Part shown: in pieces, positions 7,176-16,055 of the stretch
How positions within the stretch are numbered: the first letter of the stretch is position 1
How the letters are laid out: every line of letters starts with the position of its first letter
Source of the DNA: Paenibacillus marchantiophytorum
GTDB taxonomy: Bacteria > Bacillota > Bacilli > Paenibacillales > NBRC-103111
DNA: 64,000 bases
Assembly (NCBI RefSeq): GCF_014640555.1
Contig: NZ_BMHE01000013.1
Span: 83,785-147,784, forward strand
Reading direction: 5' to 3'
Position numbers and translations under genes: made by a program
Notes under the pieces: model-generated
Told to the model about the DNA's origin: nothing
Databases searched by the model: none
The model's input: the letters and a program-made list of their open reading frames with translations, nothing else

Positions 7176-8349
7176 ATTCTAGTGTTCGCAGCCAATCTCC
7201 TATTCGTCTTGCCGCTTCCAGCAACCTAGCTTCATCCTGTACCAAGGCGATACGTACAAAGCCCTCACCTTCCGCTCCGAAAGCGTCTCCAGGAATAACG
7301 ACAACACCAGCGTGATAAAGCATTTCCCGGGAAATTTGTCGAGATGTCCACCCTTTAGGAATAGCGGCCCAAATAAACATCGTGGCCTTAGGAGGTGTGA
7401 TCTTCCAGCCCGCAACTTCAAGTGCGGTGATGAAGACATCACGTCTTCTCTGATAAACATCAGCGACAGAATGATCATGTTCCATATCTTCCTGTAATGC
7501 TGCAATTCCAGCCGCTTGAATAGCCCCCCATACACCATAATCAATATTTGATTTCAGTGTCTTCAAAGCTTTCACAGCGTCCGCTTGCCCGGTTAGGAAG
7601 GCGATGCGACAACCTGCCATATTAAAGCTTTTGGATAAAGAATGAAACTCAACTGCAACCTCCTTAGCGCCCTCTATCTCTAAAATACTCATTGGCTTAT
7701 AGCCGTCAAAAGCCATTTCAGAGTAGGCTAAATCGTGTACGACAAGCAAATCATGCTTCTTGGCATAGGCAATTAATTGCTCAAAGAAAGCACGATCTGC
7801 AACAGCAGACAGCGGATTGCTCGGATAGTTAAGCAGGATGAATCTCGCCTTGGCAGCCACGTCTACTGGAATGTCTACTAATTGGGGTAAATAATTATGC
7901 TCAGCACGCAGTGGGAGCAAGTAGGGCTCAACACCTGCCAGCACTAAACTTGCCGAATATATAGGGTATCCTGGATCGGGTACAATGGCAATGTCCCCTG
8001 GATCGCAGAGTGAAAGCGCTAAGTGAGCCAAACCATCTTGTGAACCCATCAAGGTTAGGATTTCATGCTCGGGGTCCAGCTCTACACCAAAGCGATAACG
8101 GTACCACTTGGCAACTGCTGTCCGAAAAGCGAGACTTCCTTCCGATGTGGGGTAACCATAGTGGTCAGGATTTTGTACAGCTTCTGTGAATGCTTCAATG
8201 ATTCGAGTTGACGGCGGCAGGTCAGGACTTCCTATACCTAAATCTATGACGTCTACCCCTCGATTCATAACCTCTCTCTTCCAATCTGCAACTTCCGAAA
8301 AAATAGCAGAGCCTAACTGACTAAGTCGTTTCGAACCTTTAATTGTCAT
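7174..8349 (-). CDS. PLP-dependent class I/II aminotransferase (LL-diaminopimelate aminotransferase-like)
   Basis: A 391-residue fold-type I aminotransferase. The N-terminus reads DVIDLGIGSPDLPP, the substrate segment NYPSNPLSA holds the conserved Asn, and the Schiff-base lysine is in HSLSKSFNMAG. The tail GEGFVRIAL holds the Arg that binds the alpha-carboxylate. The sequence style is that of aminotransferases annotated as LL-diaminopimelate aminotransferase or close relatives, but specificity for diaminopimelate, alanine or aspartate cannot be read reliably. ATG 8349 has GAGGAA upstream. It is followed by the DGQHR pair and preceded by a membrane protease gene, with gaps that suggest its own promoter. 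Confidence 0.85.
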   Translation of the reverse strand: MTIKGSKRLSQLGSAIFSEVADWKREVMNRGVDVIDLGIGSPDLPPSTRIIEAFTEAVQNPDHYGYPTSEGSLAFRTAVAKWYRYRFGVELDPEHEILTLMGSQDGLAHLALSLCDPGDIAIVPDPGYPIYSASLVLAGVEPYLLPLRAEHNYLPQLVDIPVDVAAKARFILLNYPSNPLSAVADRAFFEQLIAYAKKHDLLVVHDLAYSEMAFDGYKPMSILEIEGAKEVAVEFHSLSKSFNMAGCRIAFLTGQADAVKALKTLKSNIDYGVWGAIQAAGIAALQEDMEHDHSVADVYQRRRDVFITALEVAGWKITPPKATMFIWAAIPKGWTSRQISREMLYHAGVVVIPGDAFGAEGEGFVRIALVQDEARLLEAARRIGDWLRTLE

Positions 8350-8407
8350 GGGTTAGTTCCTCATTATGTTGAATTCAATTAATGCCATTAACTAATAATA
8401 CGTAAAC

Positions 8408-9538
8408 TTAGATAATACCTACTTGATGAACCAATCTGATCATATAGAGTAAAAATAATACTAAAGTAAGGTAAGCGATCCCGAACTTCCATCGTGTGCT
8501 TGTTGGAACATCATAATAGCGTTCTTGCACACCAAGAGGCGAGAAATCCACTTGCACTTGAAGTCCCAAGAAAAAACTAGTCTCTTTCTGCACGCGCTCT
8601 ACCTTGACTAGTTGAACTTTTTTGATTGTGGATTGCTGAGGCAAATACGCATGCCCCTCGAAGCCAATCCCCTGCCAATGCATAATGATAACTTGTCTGC
8701 CTTCTCCCGCGCCTTGGATCTCTGAATACGTTGTATAGTCAAGTTCTCGCGTATGGCTTTCACCTGGGATCATATAACCTTGCTCCAGCAAATGGTTCGC
8801 TGCGAACTCAAAACGTGTAGAAACCGAAACAATTTCCTCACGATTTCTAAATTTCACGTATTTCTTGTATAAATCCCAAGCAAACATCGCCCAGATCACC
8901 AAGAAAATAACTTGATTTATATAATTTTTTAGATAAAAAATAAAAACCAAACCGCCAATTAGTCCTAGCACCCATAACCATCGTGTTACTGCAGTTGAAA
9001 TTCTGCCTCCGTCTAACGGATGAATCGGCAGTAAATTAATCAAATTAAGATAAAACGACGCATAAGCAATTGCTACAAGGACGGGAGAATCCATATAAAC
9101 ACCTAAACCGAATGTTGCTACGCCTCCAAGTGTTCCTAGAACAGGCCCTCCGATTCCGATAAAAGCTTCTGTCGCCGCATCGGAAGGATTCTTTTTCATC
9201 GTGATGAGGGCACCGAGGAACGGAATGAAGACAGGCGCGGATACCGGGAGCCCTTTGATTTTGGCTGCAAAGACATGCCCCAGCTCATGAATGAGAACCA
9301 AGAAAACAATGCCGATTACAAAAGGCAATGGGGCCAGATAGGCGTAAGCCCAAATCGTGATGAACATCGAAATAATGGCTCCGCCGACTTTTCCGAACTT
9401 CAAGGCAGCCAGAAGCAGCTTGCCTTGTGATAGCAGAACAGCGATAAAGCCGCCGATAGCCAGTGGTGATTTTTTGCGAGCGGGTGGTTTTTCTTTTTCT
9501 TCCAACCTCACGTCACCCCTTCGCCCATGCTTGCTCAA
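8408..9538 (-). CDS. Site-2 protease-like M50 membrane metalloprotease
   Basis: Multi-pass membrane protein with the zinc motif HELGHVFAAK (HExxH) and the downstream LLPIHPLDGGR, where the Asp is the third ligand; together they define peptidase family M50. At least five hydrophobic segments fill the first 220 residues, then a soluble domain (about 220-345) and a final membrane helix. Such proteases cut membrane-bound substrates, but no sigma or anti-sigma pair is nearby to suggest a target. ATG 9538 overlaps the upstream gene by 26 bases; GTG 9511, just after the upstream stop with GGGG before it, is an equally good start. Confidence 0.85.
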   Translation of the reverse strand: MSKHGRRGDVRLEEKEKPPARKKSPLAIGGFIAVLLSQGKLLLAALKFGKVGGAIISMFITIWAYAYLAPLPFVIGIVFLVLIHELGHVFAAKIKGLPVSAPVFIPFLGALITMKKNPSDAATEAFIGIGGPVLGTLGGVATFGLGVYMDSPVLVAIAYASFYLNLINLLPIHPLDGGRISTAVTRWLWVLGLIGGLVFIFYLKNYINQVIFLVIWAMFAWDLYKKYVKFRNREEIVSVSTRFEFAANHLLEQGYMIPGESHTRELDYTTYSEIQGAGEGRQVIIMHWQGIGFEGHAYLPQQSTIKKVQLVKVERVQKETSFFLGLQVQVDFSPLGVQERYYDVPTSTRWKFGIAYLTLVLFLLYMIRLVHQVGII

Positions 9539-9878
9539 ACTCCGGCTCCTTAAATCCTACAGTAACCTTATGCCCATCGGTAACGATAGGGCGTTTAATT
9601 AGTCGGCCATTCGAAGCCAGCAGCTCGAGCATCTGCTCTTGCGACATGCCTGGCAGCTTGTCTTTTAAATTCATCTCTCTGTACACTTCACCCGATGTAT
9701 TGAAGAACTTCTTGATCTCCAAACCGCTGTCGCTTAGCAGCTTGGCAAGCTCCTTGGCGGAAGGCGGCGTATCGAACAAAGGAATATTTTCTGCGATATC
9801 TACCTCATGGACTTTCAGCCATTTGATGGCGCTGCGGCATGTCCCACATTTATCGTAACAAAACACTTTTACCGGCAT
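9513..9878 (-). CDS. ArsC/Spx-family protein (YusI-like), 121 aa
   Basis: Thioredoxin-fold protein with an N-terminal CGTC redox motif (residues 11-14, YDKCGTCRSAIKWL), the IKKFFNTSG segment and NGRLIKRPIV, all typical of the ArsC/Spx family. The length of 121 residues fits the small arsenate-reductase-like branch (B. subtilis YusI) as well as Spx. The RPIV segment is shared by both; I lean to the enzyme-like branch because the lone copy sits beside a protease rather than stress genes. It ends inside the next gene or just before it, depending on the start chosen there. Actual substrate unknown. Confidence 0.8.
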   Translation of the reverse strand: MPVKVFCYDKCGTCRSAIKWLKVHEVDIAENIPLFDTPPSAKELAKLLSDSGLEIKKFFNTSGEVYREMNLKDKLPGMSQEQMLELLASNGRLIKRPIVTDGHKVTVGFKEPEFEQAWAKG

Positions 9879-9954
9879 GATGCGAAAACTCCTTTTATAA
9901 GTCAGATCTATTTAAAATTCTGGGCTAAATGTAAGGGAAAGTCAAGTTATACCC

Positions 9955-9987
9955 AAAGAAAAACCATCCATTTGGGGATGGTTTTTC
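9955..9987 (-). terminator. Terminator at the end of the cobalamin operon
   Basis: AAACCATCC (9961-9969) pairs with GGATGGTTT (9976-9984). On the minus strand the hairpin follows the rluA-type stop at 9993 and is followed by T residues. Confidence 0.75.
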
Positions 9988-9992
9988 GCATT

Positions 9993-10934
9993 TTAGTTGT
10001 TTTTTTCAAGCCAAGTTTGCAAAGTCAGCAAGTCAGCGGGCAGTGGAGCCAAATATTCCGTCCATGTTCGCGTGCCTGGATGCACGAAGCCTAGTTTATG
10101 AGCATGCAGGGCTTGTCGATCGAGCCTTTGATTTACTTCCTCCGCAGCGGATCCCTGATCATACTCAGGCAGCGTATACATCTTGTCACCAAGCAGCGGA
10201 TGCCCCAAATGACGCATGTGCACGCGAATTTGATGGGTACGTCCAGTTTCCAGCCAAATCCGAACTAAGGCGGCCTGTGCGAACTGCTGGACAACCTCAT
10301 AATGGGTGACGGCTGAATAACCATCTGGCCTTACAATACGCACATGAGGCTGCTCAGGATCGCGATCAATCGGTTCATTAATCGTGCCTTTCGCATCCGC
10401 TACTGTCCCCCAAACAAAGGCTAGATACTCTTTTTTTACCTGATGCTGAATCATCTGCTCCGAAATTTGTTGGTGAACATAGGGCGTCTTGGCAATTGCG
10501 AGAACACCTGACGTTTCTTGATCTAGCCGGTGAATCGGACGGAAGCGGCAAGTAATCCCAGCTTGCTGCCAATGATGGACAACACCGTTGGCGATCGTAT
10601 TCACATAATGACCATGCGTGGGATGCACGATGATGCCGGCCTCTTTGGCTAGAATGAGCAAATGATCATCCTCATGAAGAATATGCAGAGGCAGATCCTG
10701 CGGCAGGATATCCTCGGACTCTTCTTCCTCCATCCGAATTTCCACACGATCTCCGGCATTCACTTTAATGTTAATATACTGTCTGACACCATTCACTGTG
10801 ATTCCCTGCTCCGTCAGTTTAATGCGGGAAAGCAGTTTGCGGGAAACCATCAATCTCTTTTGCAGTACCGTTTTAAGAATAAAGCCCTCTTCCTCTGGCG
10901 GCACGATATATACTAAAGGTTCATAATAACTCAT
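9993..10934 (-). CDS. RluA-family pseudouridine synthase
   Basis: 313 residues. An S4-like RNA-binding region occupies about residues 20-80 (LMVSRKLLSRIKLTEQGITVNG) and a catalytic RluA domain follows, with HRLDQETSGVL holding the catalytic Asp and RTHQIRVHMRHLGHPLLGD as the second signature. It converts uridine to pseudouridine in rRNA or tRNA; the target base cannot be told. The start overlaps the adenosyltransferase stop by four bases, so it is the last gene of the B12 operon, although its function is unrelated to cobalamin. A terminator follows directly. Confidence 0.9.
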   Translation of the reverse strand: MSYYEPLVYIVPPEEEGFILKTVLQKRLMVSRKLLSRIKLTEQGITVNGVRQYINIKVNAGDRVEIRMEEEESEDILPQDLPLHILHEDDHLLILAKEAGIIVHPTHGHYVNTIANGVVHHWQQAGITCRFRPIHRLDQETSGVLAIAKTPYVHQQISEQMIQHQVKKEYLAFVWGTVADAKGTINEPIDRDPEQPHVRIVRPDGYSAVTHYEVVQQFAQAALVRIWLETGRTHQIRVHMRHLGHPLLGDKMYTLPEYDQGSAAEEVNQRLDRQALHAHKLGFVHPGTRTWTEYLAPLPADLLTLQTWLEKNN

Positions 10935-11500
10935 AATTTGCGTCTAAACACCTCTGCACTGCGAATATAGGTGACATCCTCAATACCTTCACGGTGGTTG
11001 GCCGTGCGGGCAATCGTAAAGAAGAGATCTGATAGTCTGTTCAAATATCGGCGCACCTCAGGATTTATTTCTTGTGTGCGAGCTAGGGTAACGACGCGAC
11101 GTTCCGCTCTGCGGCACACCGTTCGACAAATATGAAGGGTAGAAGAAACCGTTCCGCCTCCAGGTAAAATAAAACGGGTAATATCCGGAGTTTCTTTATC
11201 ATATTGATCAATCCAGACCTCTAGCGCATCGACCATTTCTGCTGTAACTTTATAAGGCCGCAGCTCTGGCTTCAATAACGCCAAATCGGAACCGCAATCA
11301 AAAATCTCATGCTGAATCTGCTGCAAATCCGGCAGCAAATCGGGATACACCGCCGGGTCCATGAAGCTTATCGCTTGACCTACGTGACAGTTCAACTCAT
11401 CCGTCGTTCCATAAGCTTCTACGCGATCATCATCTTTATCCACACGGCCGCCTATCACGCCAGTTTGCCCTGCATCTCCGGTGCGCGTATAAATTTTCAT
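10931..11500 (-). CDS. Cob(I)alamin adenosyltransferase, PduO type
   Basis: 189 residues. N-terminal YTRTGDAGQTG (ATP-binding loop), then EAYGTTDELNCHVG, and LPGGGTVSSTLHICRTVCRRAER, the Arg-rich PduO signature. The enzyme transfers the adenosyl group of ATP to reduced corrinoid to make adenosylcobalamin or adenosylcobinamide. PduO-type rather than CobA/BtuR type on sequence. It overlaps both neighbours by four bases (start within cobQ stop, stop within rluA start), which shows tight coupling in the operon. Confidence 0.92.
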   Translation of the reverse strand: MKIYTRTGDAGQTGVIGGRVDKDDDRVEAYGTTDELNCHVGQAISFMDPAVYPDLLPDLQQIQHEIFDCGSDLALLKPELRPYKVTAEMVDALEVWIDQYDKETPDITRFILPGGGTVSSTLHICRTVCRRAERRVVTLARTQEINPEVRRYLNRLSDLFFTIARTANHREGIEDVTYIRSAEVFRRKL

Positions 11501-13107
11501 CGGGTACCTGCCTCCCTGTTCCTGGATTTATATGGTTCCATCATCTCATAAACGCGCTGCATATCCAAGTGGCTTCGCACATGATCTGCCAGCCTGTCGA
11601 AGGCAGCTTCCCTGCGTTCTTTGAACCGAAGTCCTTCCGCAGCAGGACCTAGTCCTTTCTGCTGGCGAATCCGATTGAGCCATGCCCTGCGGAAGTCATC
11701 ATTGTGCAATATCCCGTGCAAATAAGTTCCCCAGACACGGCCTTCCTCGGCCACCGCTCCATCTTCATGCCAACTATCTGCATGGCCCTCTGAATCTTCA
11801 AGCGATGTTTTAATCCGAAATGGGCTTTCTACCTCGTGCAAATAACGTGTGCGTCCCATATGAATTTCATAACCCTCAATAAGCAGTTTGTTAGGAGTTT
11901 CAGCAAAAAGCGTACTGCTGCCATGCACCTGAACCGTTCGCTTCTCCGCAGTGAACACCGTTTCAGTCGGCAGTAGTCCCAGCCCCGCTAATTCGGGATG
12001 GTCCGATTCGTAGCCATCCGGATCGAGCAGCTTGCTGCCCAGCATCTGGTAGCCTGCACAAATACCGGCGACCCAACCTTCCTCCTGATGGACAAAAGCT
12101 TGAATACGCTCCGTTAAGCCCGACTCGTTCAAATACCGCAGATCGTCCATCGTATTTTTGCTGCCGGGCAGCACAATCACGTCAGGTTCTCCCCAGTCAG
12201 CCAGATGCGTAATATAACGGAAGTGGACGTCCTTCTCTTCTTGCAGCGGATCGAAATCCGTAAAGTTCGAAAGACGAGGCAAGCGAATCACCGCGATATC
12301 CAATTGATCTGCCGTTTTGCCGCTTCCATAACTGTCATTGCGTTTACTTTGCACTCTCTTCGAGTCCAGGGAAGCTGAATCTTCATCCTCGATCCCGAGC
12401 TGCGGCAAATACGGAATAACACCGAGCACAGGTTTGCCTGTTCTCTCCTCCAGCCAATCCAAGCCCGGCTTCAGCAAGCTGACGTCGCCACGGAATTTAT
12501 TAATAATAAAGCCCTTCACACGGTCTCGCTCTTCTGGCGTCAGAATCTCCAATGTCCCTACGATAGAAGCGAATACGCCGCCACGATCAATATCCGCTAC
12601 AAGCAGTACAGGGGCATCCGCCCAGCCGGCCAAACGCATGTTCACGATATCCCGGTCTTTTAAATTCACTTCTGCCGGACTCCCCGCACCTTCGAGCACC
12701 ACCACATCATACTCGCTGCGCAGTCGTTTCAAAGCATCCTTCACAATGATCTCCGCTTGCGGCAAATATGACTCCCGATAGGTTCGCGCATCCAGATCGG
12801 AGAAGGGAACACCGTGAACGACAACCTGGGCCACCATGTCTTGTTTGGGCTTGAGGAGAATTGGATTCATATCGGTTGTCGCGAGGATTTTGCAGGCATC
12901 CGCTTGAACGCCCTGCGCTCGACCGATTTCTTTGCCGTCAAAAGTCACGTAGGAATTCAAGGACATATTTTGTGATTTAAAAGGGGCCGTTTGCCAGCCA
13001 TCTTGAACGAGAATACGGCATATCGCCGCCGTTAAAATACTTTTGCCCACATCGGAGGCAGTGCCCTGAACCATCAATGTGGCTGCTTGCACAGTCGCTT
13101 TTGTCAT
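11497..13107 (-). CDS. cobQ: Cobyric acid synthase CobQ/CbiP
   Basis: 536 residues, two domains. The N-terminal P-loop amidoligase domain has VQGTASDVGKS (residues 13-23) and EGAGSPAEVNL. The C-terminal class I glutamine amidotransferase domain has the nucleophile Cys in VAGICAGYQMLG and the His in GTYLHGILHND. The enzyme amidates four side chains of adenosylcobyrinic acid a,c-diamide to form cobyric acid with glutamine as nitrogen donor. It sits between cobD and the adenosyltransferase, four bases from cobD. Length is normal. Its presence without other ring-synthesis genes suggests that late intermediates are made or imported. Confidence 0.95.
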   Translation of the reverse strand: MTKATVQAATLMVQGTASDVGKSILTAAICRILVQDGWQTAPFKSQNMSLNSYVTFDGKEIGRAQGVQADACKILATTDMNPILLKPKQDMVAQVVVHGVPFSDLDARTYRESYLPQAEIIVKDALKRLRSEYDVVVLEGAGSPAEVNLKDRDIVNMRLAGWADAPVLLVADIDRGGVFASIVGTLEILTPEERDRVKGFIINKFRGDVSLLKPGLDWLEERTGKPVLGVIPYLPQLGIEDEDSASLDSKRVQSKRNDSYGSGKTADQLDIAVIRLPRLSNFTDFDPLQEEKDVHFRYITHLADWGEPDVIVLPGSKNTMDDLRYLNESGLTERIQAFVHQEEGWVAGICAGYQMLGSKLLDPDGYESDHPELAGLGLLPTETVFTAEKRTVQVHGSSTLFAETPNKLLIEGYEIHMGRTRYLHEVESPFRIKTSLEDSEGHADSWHEDGAVAEEGRVWGTYLHGILHNDDFRRAWLNRIRQQKGLGPAAEGLRFKERREAAFDRLADHVRSHLDMQRVYEMMEPYKSRNREAGTR

Positions 13108-13111
13108 GACC

Positions 13112-14206
13112 TTACCCTCGATTCATCTTGAAATCTGACAGCATGTTATGTAATCCGGCGATTAGCCGTTCATTGTCTTCTCGAAGTCGGATCGCAACTC
13201 GGCAGTAACGTTCATCAAGACCTTCAAACAAAGAAGCATCCCGAATCAAAATACCTTGCTGCCCCATATGCTGCTGAGCTTGCTTGACCGTAATTCCCAT
13301 AGACAGCGGGAAGGAAAAAAGCAGGAAATTCACTTCACTAGACACAACTTCCAGACCTAATTGTCCTAACTGCTGAATCAGCCATGTCTTCTCTTCGTGC
13401 AGCCACTGCCAACTTTTACTTTCGTAATCCACATCATCAAGTACCGACGACCCTATACGCTGCGCCAAATAATTCACACTCCACTGCACTTGCAGCTGCT
13501 CTATCTGCCTGATCCAATCCGGATGCGCCACCATAAAACCTAAACGTATGCCTGGGATCGAATAAAACTTGGTCATAGAACGAATTACCAATAGCTGTGG
13601 ATTATTAGCGGCTTGTTGCAGCAGCGAATGATCCTGCTCATTGGGCACAAACTCCATGAAAGCTTCATCAAGTACACAGCGGTGACCGCTCTGCACAAGC
13701 CCCTCCAGAACGGGCCCTGGTATAAGCTTGCCTGTCGGATTATTCGGATGGCCCAGGAAGAACAGATCAACAGATGCATAAGCTGCTTCCACATCTTGCT
13801 GCTGCAGTTCGAATTGATATTCTGCTTGAAGCGGAATATTGTAAATTTCGCCCCCGGATTTATGCACAGCTTCCTCATATTCACTGAAGGAAGGTCTGGC
13901 AAGTCCAGTAACCTTGGGCTTGAGGACTCTTGCCGTTAAATCAATCAGTTCCGCCGCACCGTTCCCGACCAGAATACTTTCAACCGGAATAGCGTACTTC
14001 GCAGACAGCTTGCTGCGCAGCTCGCGTACGGCAGGGTCCGGATATTTAACAATATCGCGCCAGCCCTCGCTTAGGATGATCTTAACAGCCTGAGGCGGAC
14101 CAAGCGGATTCATATTCGAGCTAAAATCCAGAAAGGCTTCCTTGGGTTGACCGAAGGCTTCCTCAGCGGTCCACAGATCCCCGCCATGTCCATAACGTTC
14201 GAGCAT
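13112..14206 (-). CDS. cobD: L-threonine-O-3-phosphate decarboxylase CobD
   Basis: PLP enzyme of the HisC-like fold. MLERYGHGGDLWTA opens the protein, LDFSSNMNPLGPP is typical of CobD, LGHPNNPTGK holds the substrate-binding Asn, and SMTKFYSIPGIRLG holds the PLP lysine. It makes (R)-1-amino-2-propanol O-2-phosphate, the linker of the nucleotide loop. I chose ATG 14206 because GAGGAG lies eight bases before it and because CobD proteins usually begin right before the GHGG segment; the frame extends eight codons upstream. It lies next to cobS and cobQ in the B12 operon. Confidence 0.92.
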   Translation of the reverse strand: MLERYGHGGDLWTAEEAFGQPKEAFLDFSSNMNPLGPPQAVKIILSEGWRDIVKYPDPAVRELRSKLSAKYAIPVESILVGNGAAELIDLTARVLKPKVTGLARPSFSEYEEAVHKSGGEIYNIPLQAEYQFELQQQDVEAAYASVDLFFLGHPNNPTGKLIPGPVLEGLVQSGHRCVLDEAFMEFVPNEQDHSLLQQAANNPQLLVIRSMTKFYSIPGIRLGFMVAHPDWIRQIEQLQVQWSVNYLAQRIGSSVLDDVDYESKSWQWLHEEKTWLIQQLGQLGLEVVSSEVNFLLFSFPLSMGITVKQAQQHMGQQGILIRDASLFEGLDERYCRVAIRLREDNERLIAGLHNMLSDFKMNRG

Positions 14207-14244
14207 CCAATTTGCTCCTCTCATAACCAATAGGATGAACCCCT

Positions 14245-15096
14245 CTAAAACTGTGTCAAGGTTATCAGGAGAACCCCGACTAGCAAGACCGTTTCCAACA
14301 ACTCATTCAAAGCGCCGTAGGTATCTCCTGTTAACCCGCCTAGTTTGCTATTCATGTAGGCAGCGAAGATCCAACCGGCTATCACCGTCACCAACATGTA
14401 ACCGCAAACGATGATCCAAACTCTCGGATCTGCCAGAACAGCATAAGAACCCTTGCCTAGCGCCAAGCTCGCAGTAATCGTAGTTGTAAGAAGGGCTACT
14501 AAAAAAGAACAGCTGACATGCGGCTTGCGCACACTGCGAAAAAGACTGCCAAGCCCGCTTTCCTTGCGCGCATAAGGCCAGCCATAGATCGCCATGACCA
14601 TGAACCAGCGGCTCCAAACCGGGACCAACACAAGCAGAAAGCTTACGCCTCCTTCGTGACCAGCTATATGCAAGTCCAATAAGGAATAAAGAATTGCAAA
14701 CTTGAGAAGCACATGCAAGACGCAGACGATGACACCCATCGCTCCAACCCGGCTGTCTTTCATGATCTCGAGCATCATCTCGCGCGGCCGATGACTCAGA
14801 ATTCCGTCTGCCGTATCCATCAAACCATCGAGATGAAGTCCTCCCGTTAAGACGATCCACAGCCCCAGCAGCAGCACTGCCGCAGGCATCGGAGGCAGGA
14901 TGAGACCCAACCCTTTGCCAGCCAGCAATAAAAGCAAGCCGATTACGCACCCGGCGAGCGGATAGAATACAACGCTGCGCCGAAAAACCCGCTCTGTATA
15001 TTCAATTTGCACAGGAATCGGCAAACGGGTAAGAAACTGAAAGGCCGCCAGACAGGCCCGCAGCCAATCTAGAACAACCACACGAGCATTACGCAT
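14245..15096 (-). CDS. cobS: Adenosylcobinamide-GDP ribazoletransferase (cobalamin synthase) CobS
   Basis: 283 residues, multi-pass membrane protein. FLTRLPIP near the N-terminus, GGLHLDGLMDTADG (acidic motif that binds metal and substrate) and GDTYGALNELLE are hallmarks of CobS. It joins adenosylcobinamide-GDP with alpha-ribazole to form adenosylcobalamin. The gene overlaps the end of cbiB by 28 bases, so an inside start is possible (for example at the ATG or TTG a few codons down), but the family consensus begins close to here. Membrane location together with CbiB is typical of nucleotide loop assembly. Confidence 0.93.
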   Translation of the reverse strand: MRNARVVVLDWLRACLAAFQFLTRLPIPVQIEYTERVFRRSVVFYPLAGCVIGLLLLLAGKGLGLILPPMPAAVLLLGLWIVLTGGLHLDGLMDTADGILSHRPREMMLEIMKDSRVGAMGVIVCVLHVLLKFAILYSLLDLHIAGHEGGVSFLLVLVPVWSRWFMVMAIYGWPYARKESGLGSLFRSVRKPHVSCSFLVALLTTTITASLALGKGSYAVLADPRVWIIVCGYMLVTVIAGWIFAAYMNSKLGGLTGDTYGALNELLETVLLVGVLLITLTQF

Positions 15097-16055
15097 AGCA
15101 ATCCTCCCATCACTACGAAGCTGACGCCGTACAACATGCGGACGGCGTAGACAATATCCTGCTGCGTCCGCGGACGCAGCGGCCAGCCCAGGCGGGCGCG
15201 CTCGCTTGCCGCGCCGCCGTAGACGTTCAGCCCGCCAAGCTCAATTCCGAGTGCCCCGGCTACCGCCGACTCTGGAATTCCGCTGTTCGGGCTGGGATGC
15301 AAGTGCGCGAAGCGGCGGATCGCAGCCGCCGAGCGCTTCGCCGAGAGGCCCGGCTGCAGCAGGGCAACGAGGATCAGCAGGAGGCCGGTCAGCCGGGCCG
15401 GAATCCAGTTCATGACGTCGTCCCAGCGGGCCGACGCCCAGCCGAAATGACGGTATCTGTCATTTCGGTAGCCGACCATCGAATCCATCGTATTCGCTGC
15501 CCGGTACAGCATCGCGAGCGGCGCCCCGCCGAGCAGCGCGTAGAACAAGGGCGAGATCACCGCGTCGACAATGTTCTCGGCCACGGTCTCAACGACCGCG
15601 CGCGTCAGTTCTTCCTCACCGAGCTCGCCTGTTTCCCGGCCTACGATGTAGCCGGTGTACTTGCGAGCTTCAGTGAGTTCACCCTTGCGCAGCGGACGAT
15701 AGACCAGATAGGCCGCATCCTTTAAGCCTTTGATAGCAATCGTTGTAGAAATCAGCCAGGTACAGACAGCGTACCCAAGCCATTCATGAATCGAACGAGC
15801 AGCCAGAATCAGCACCATCACAGTGCCGAAACTTACGGTGAGGGTTGACAGTGTAAGCATAATGCCTTTGGCCCGCAACCATCCAGGTGAATCGCTTTCT
15901 CTGCGCAGCATCTTTTCGATGCCGCGAATCCAGCGTCCGATATGAATAACCGGATGGGTCGGCCAATTCGGATCTCCGAGAATCCAATCTACGACAATGG
16001 CCGCAGCCGTCATGATAACGATTTCCTGCCAAGAGTACATCCACATGGTAATCAC
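15069..16055 (-). CDS. cbiB: Adenosylcobinamide-phosphate synthase CbiB
   Basis: 328 residues, about five membrane segments. Family signatures: DWILGDPNWPTHPVIHIGR at the N-terminus, AVVETVAENIVDAVISPLFYAL with the conserved ETVAEN, and NTMDSMVGYRNDRYRHFG. It attaches aminopropanol phosphate to cobyric acid to yield cobinamide phosphate. The start may be ATG 16046 (MWMYSW) rather than 16055. The part around 15200-15450 is markedly GC-rich compared with the rest of the operon. It overlaps cobU by four bases and cobS by 28. Confidence 0.93.
   Translation of the reverse strand: MITMWMYSWQEIVIMTAAAIVVDWILGDPNWPTHPVIHIGRWIRGIEKMLRRESDSPGWLRAKGIMLTLSTLTVSFGTVMVLILAARSIHEWLGYAVCTWLISTTIAIKGLKDAAYLVYRPLRKGELTEARKYTGYIVGRETGELGEEELTRAVVETVAENIVDAVISPLFYALLGGAPLAMLYRAANTMDSMVGYRNDRYRHFGWASARWDDVMNWIPARLTGLLLILVALLQPGLSAKRSAAAIRRFAHLHPSPNSGIPESAVAGALGIELGGLNVYGGAASERARLGWPLRPRTQQDIVYAVRMLYGVSFVVMGGLLCVMLVWLF

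Noticed and set aside
9463..9858. 131-codon plus-strand Ser-rich frame
   Set aside because: Lies opposite the ArsC/Spx-like gene, which has a CxxC motif and a coupled neighbour. The plus frame is low-complexity with no start signal.
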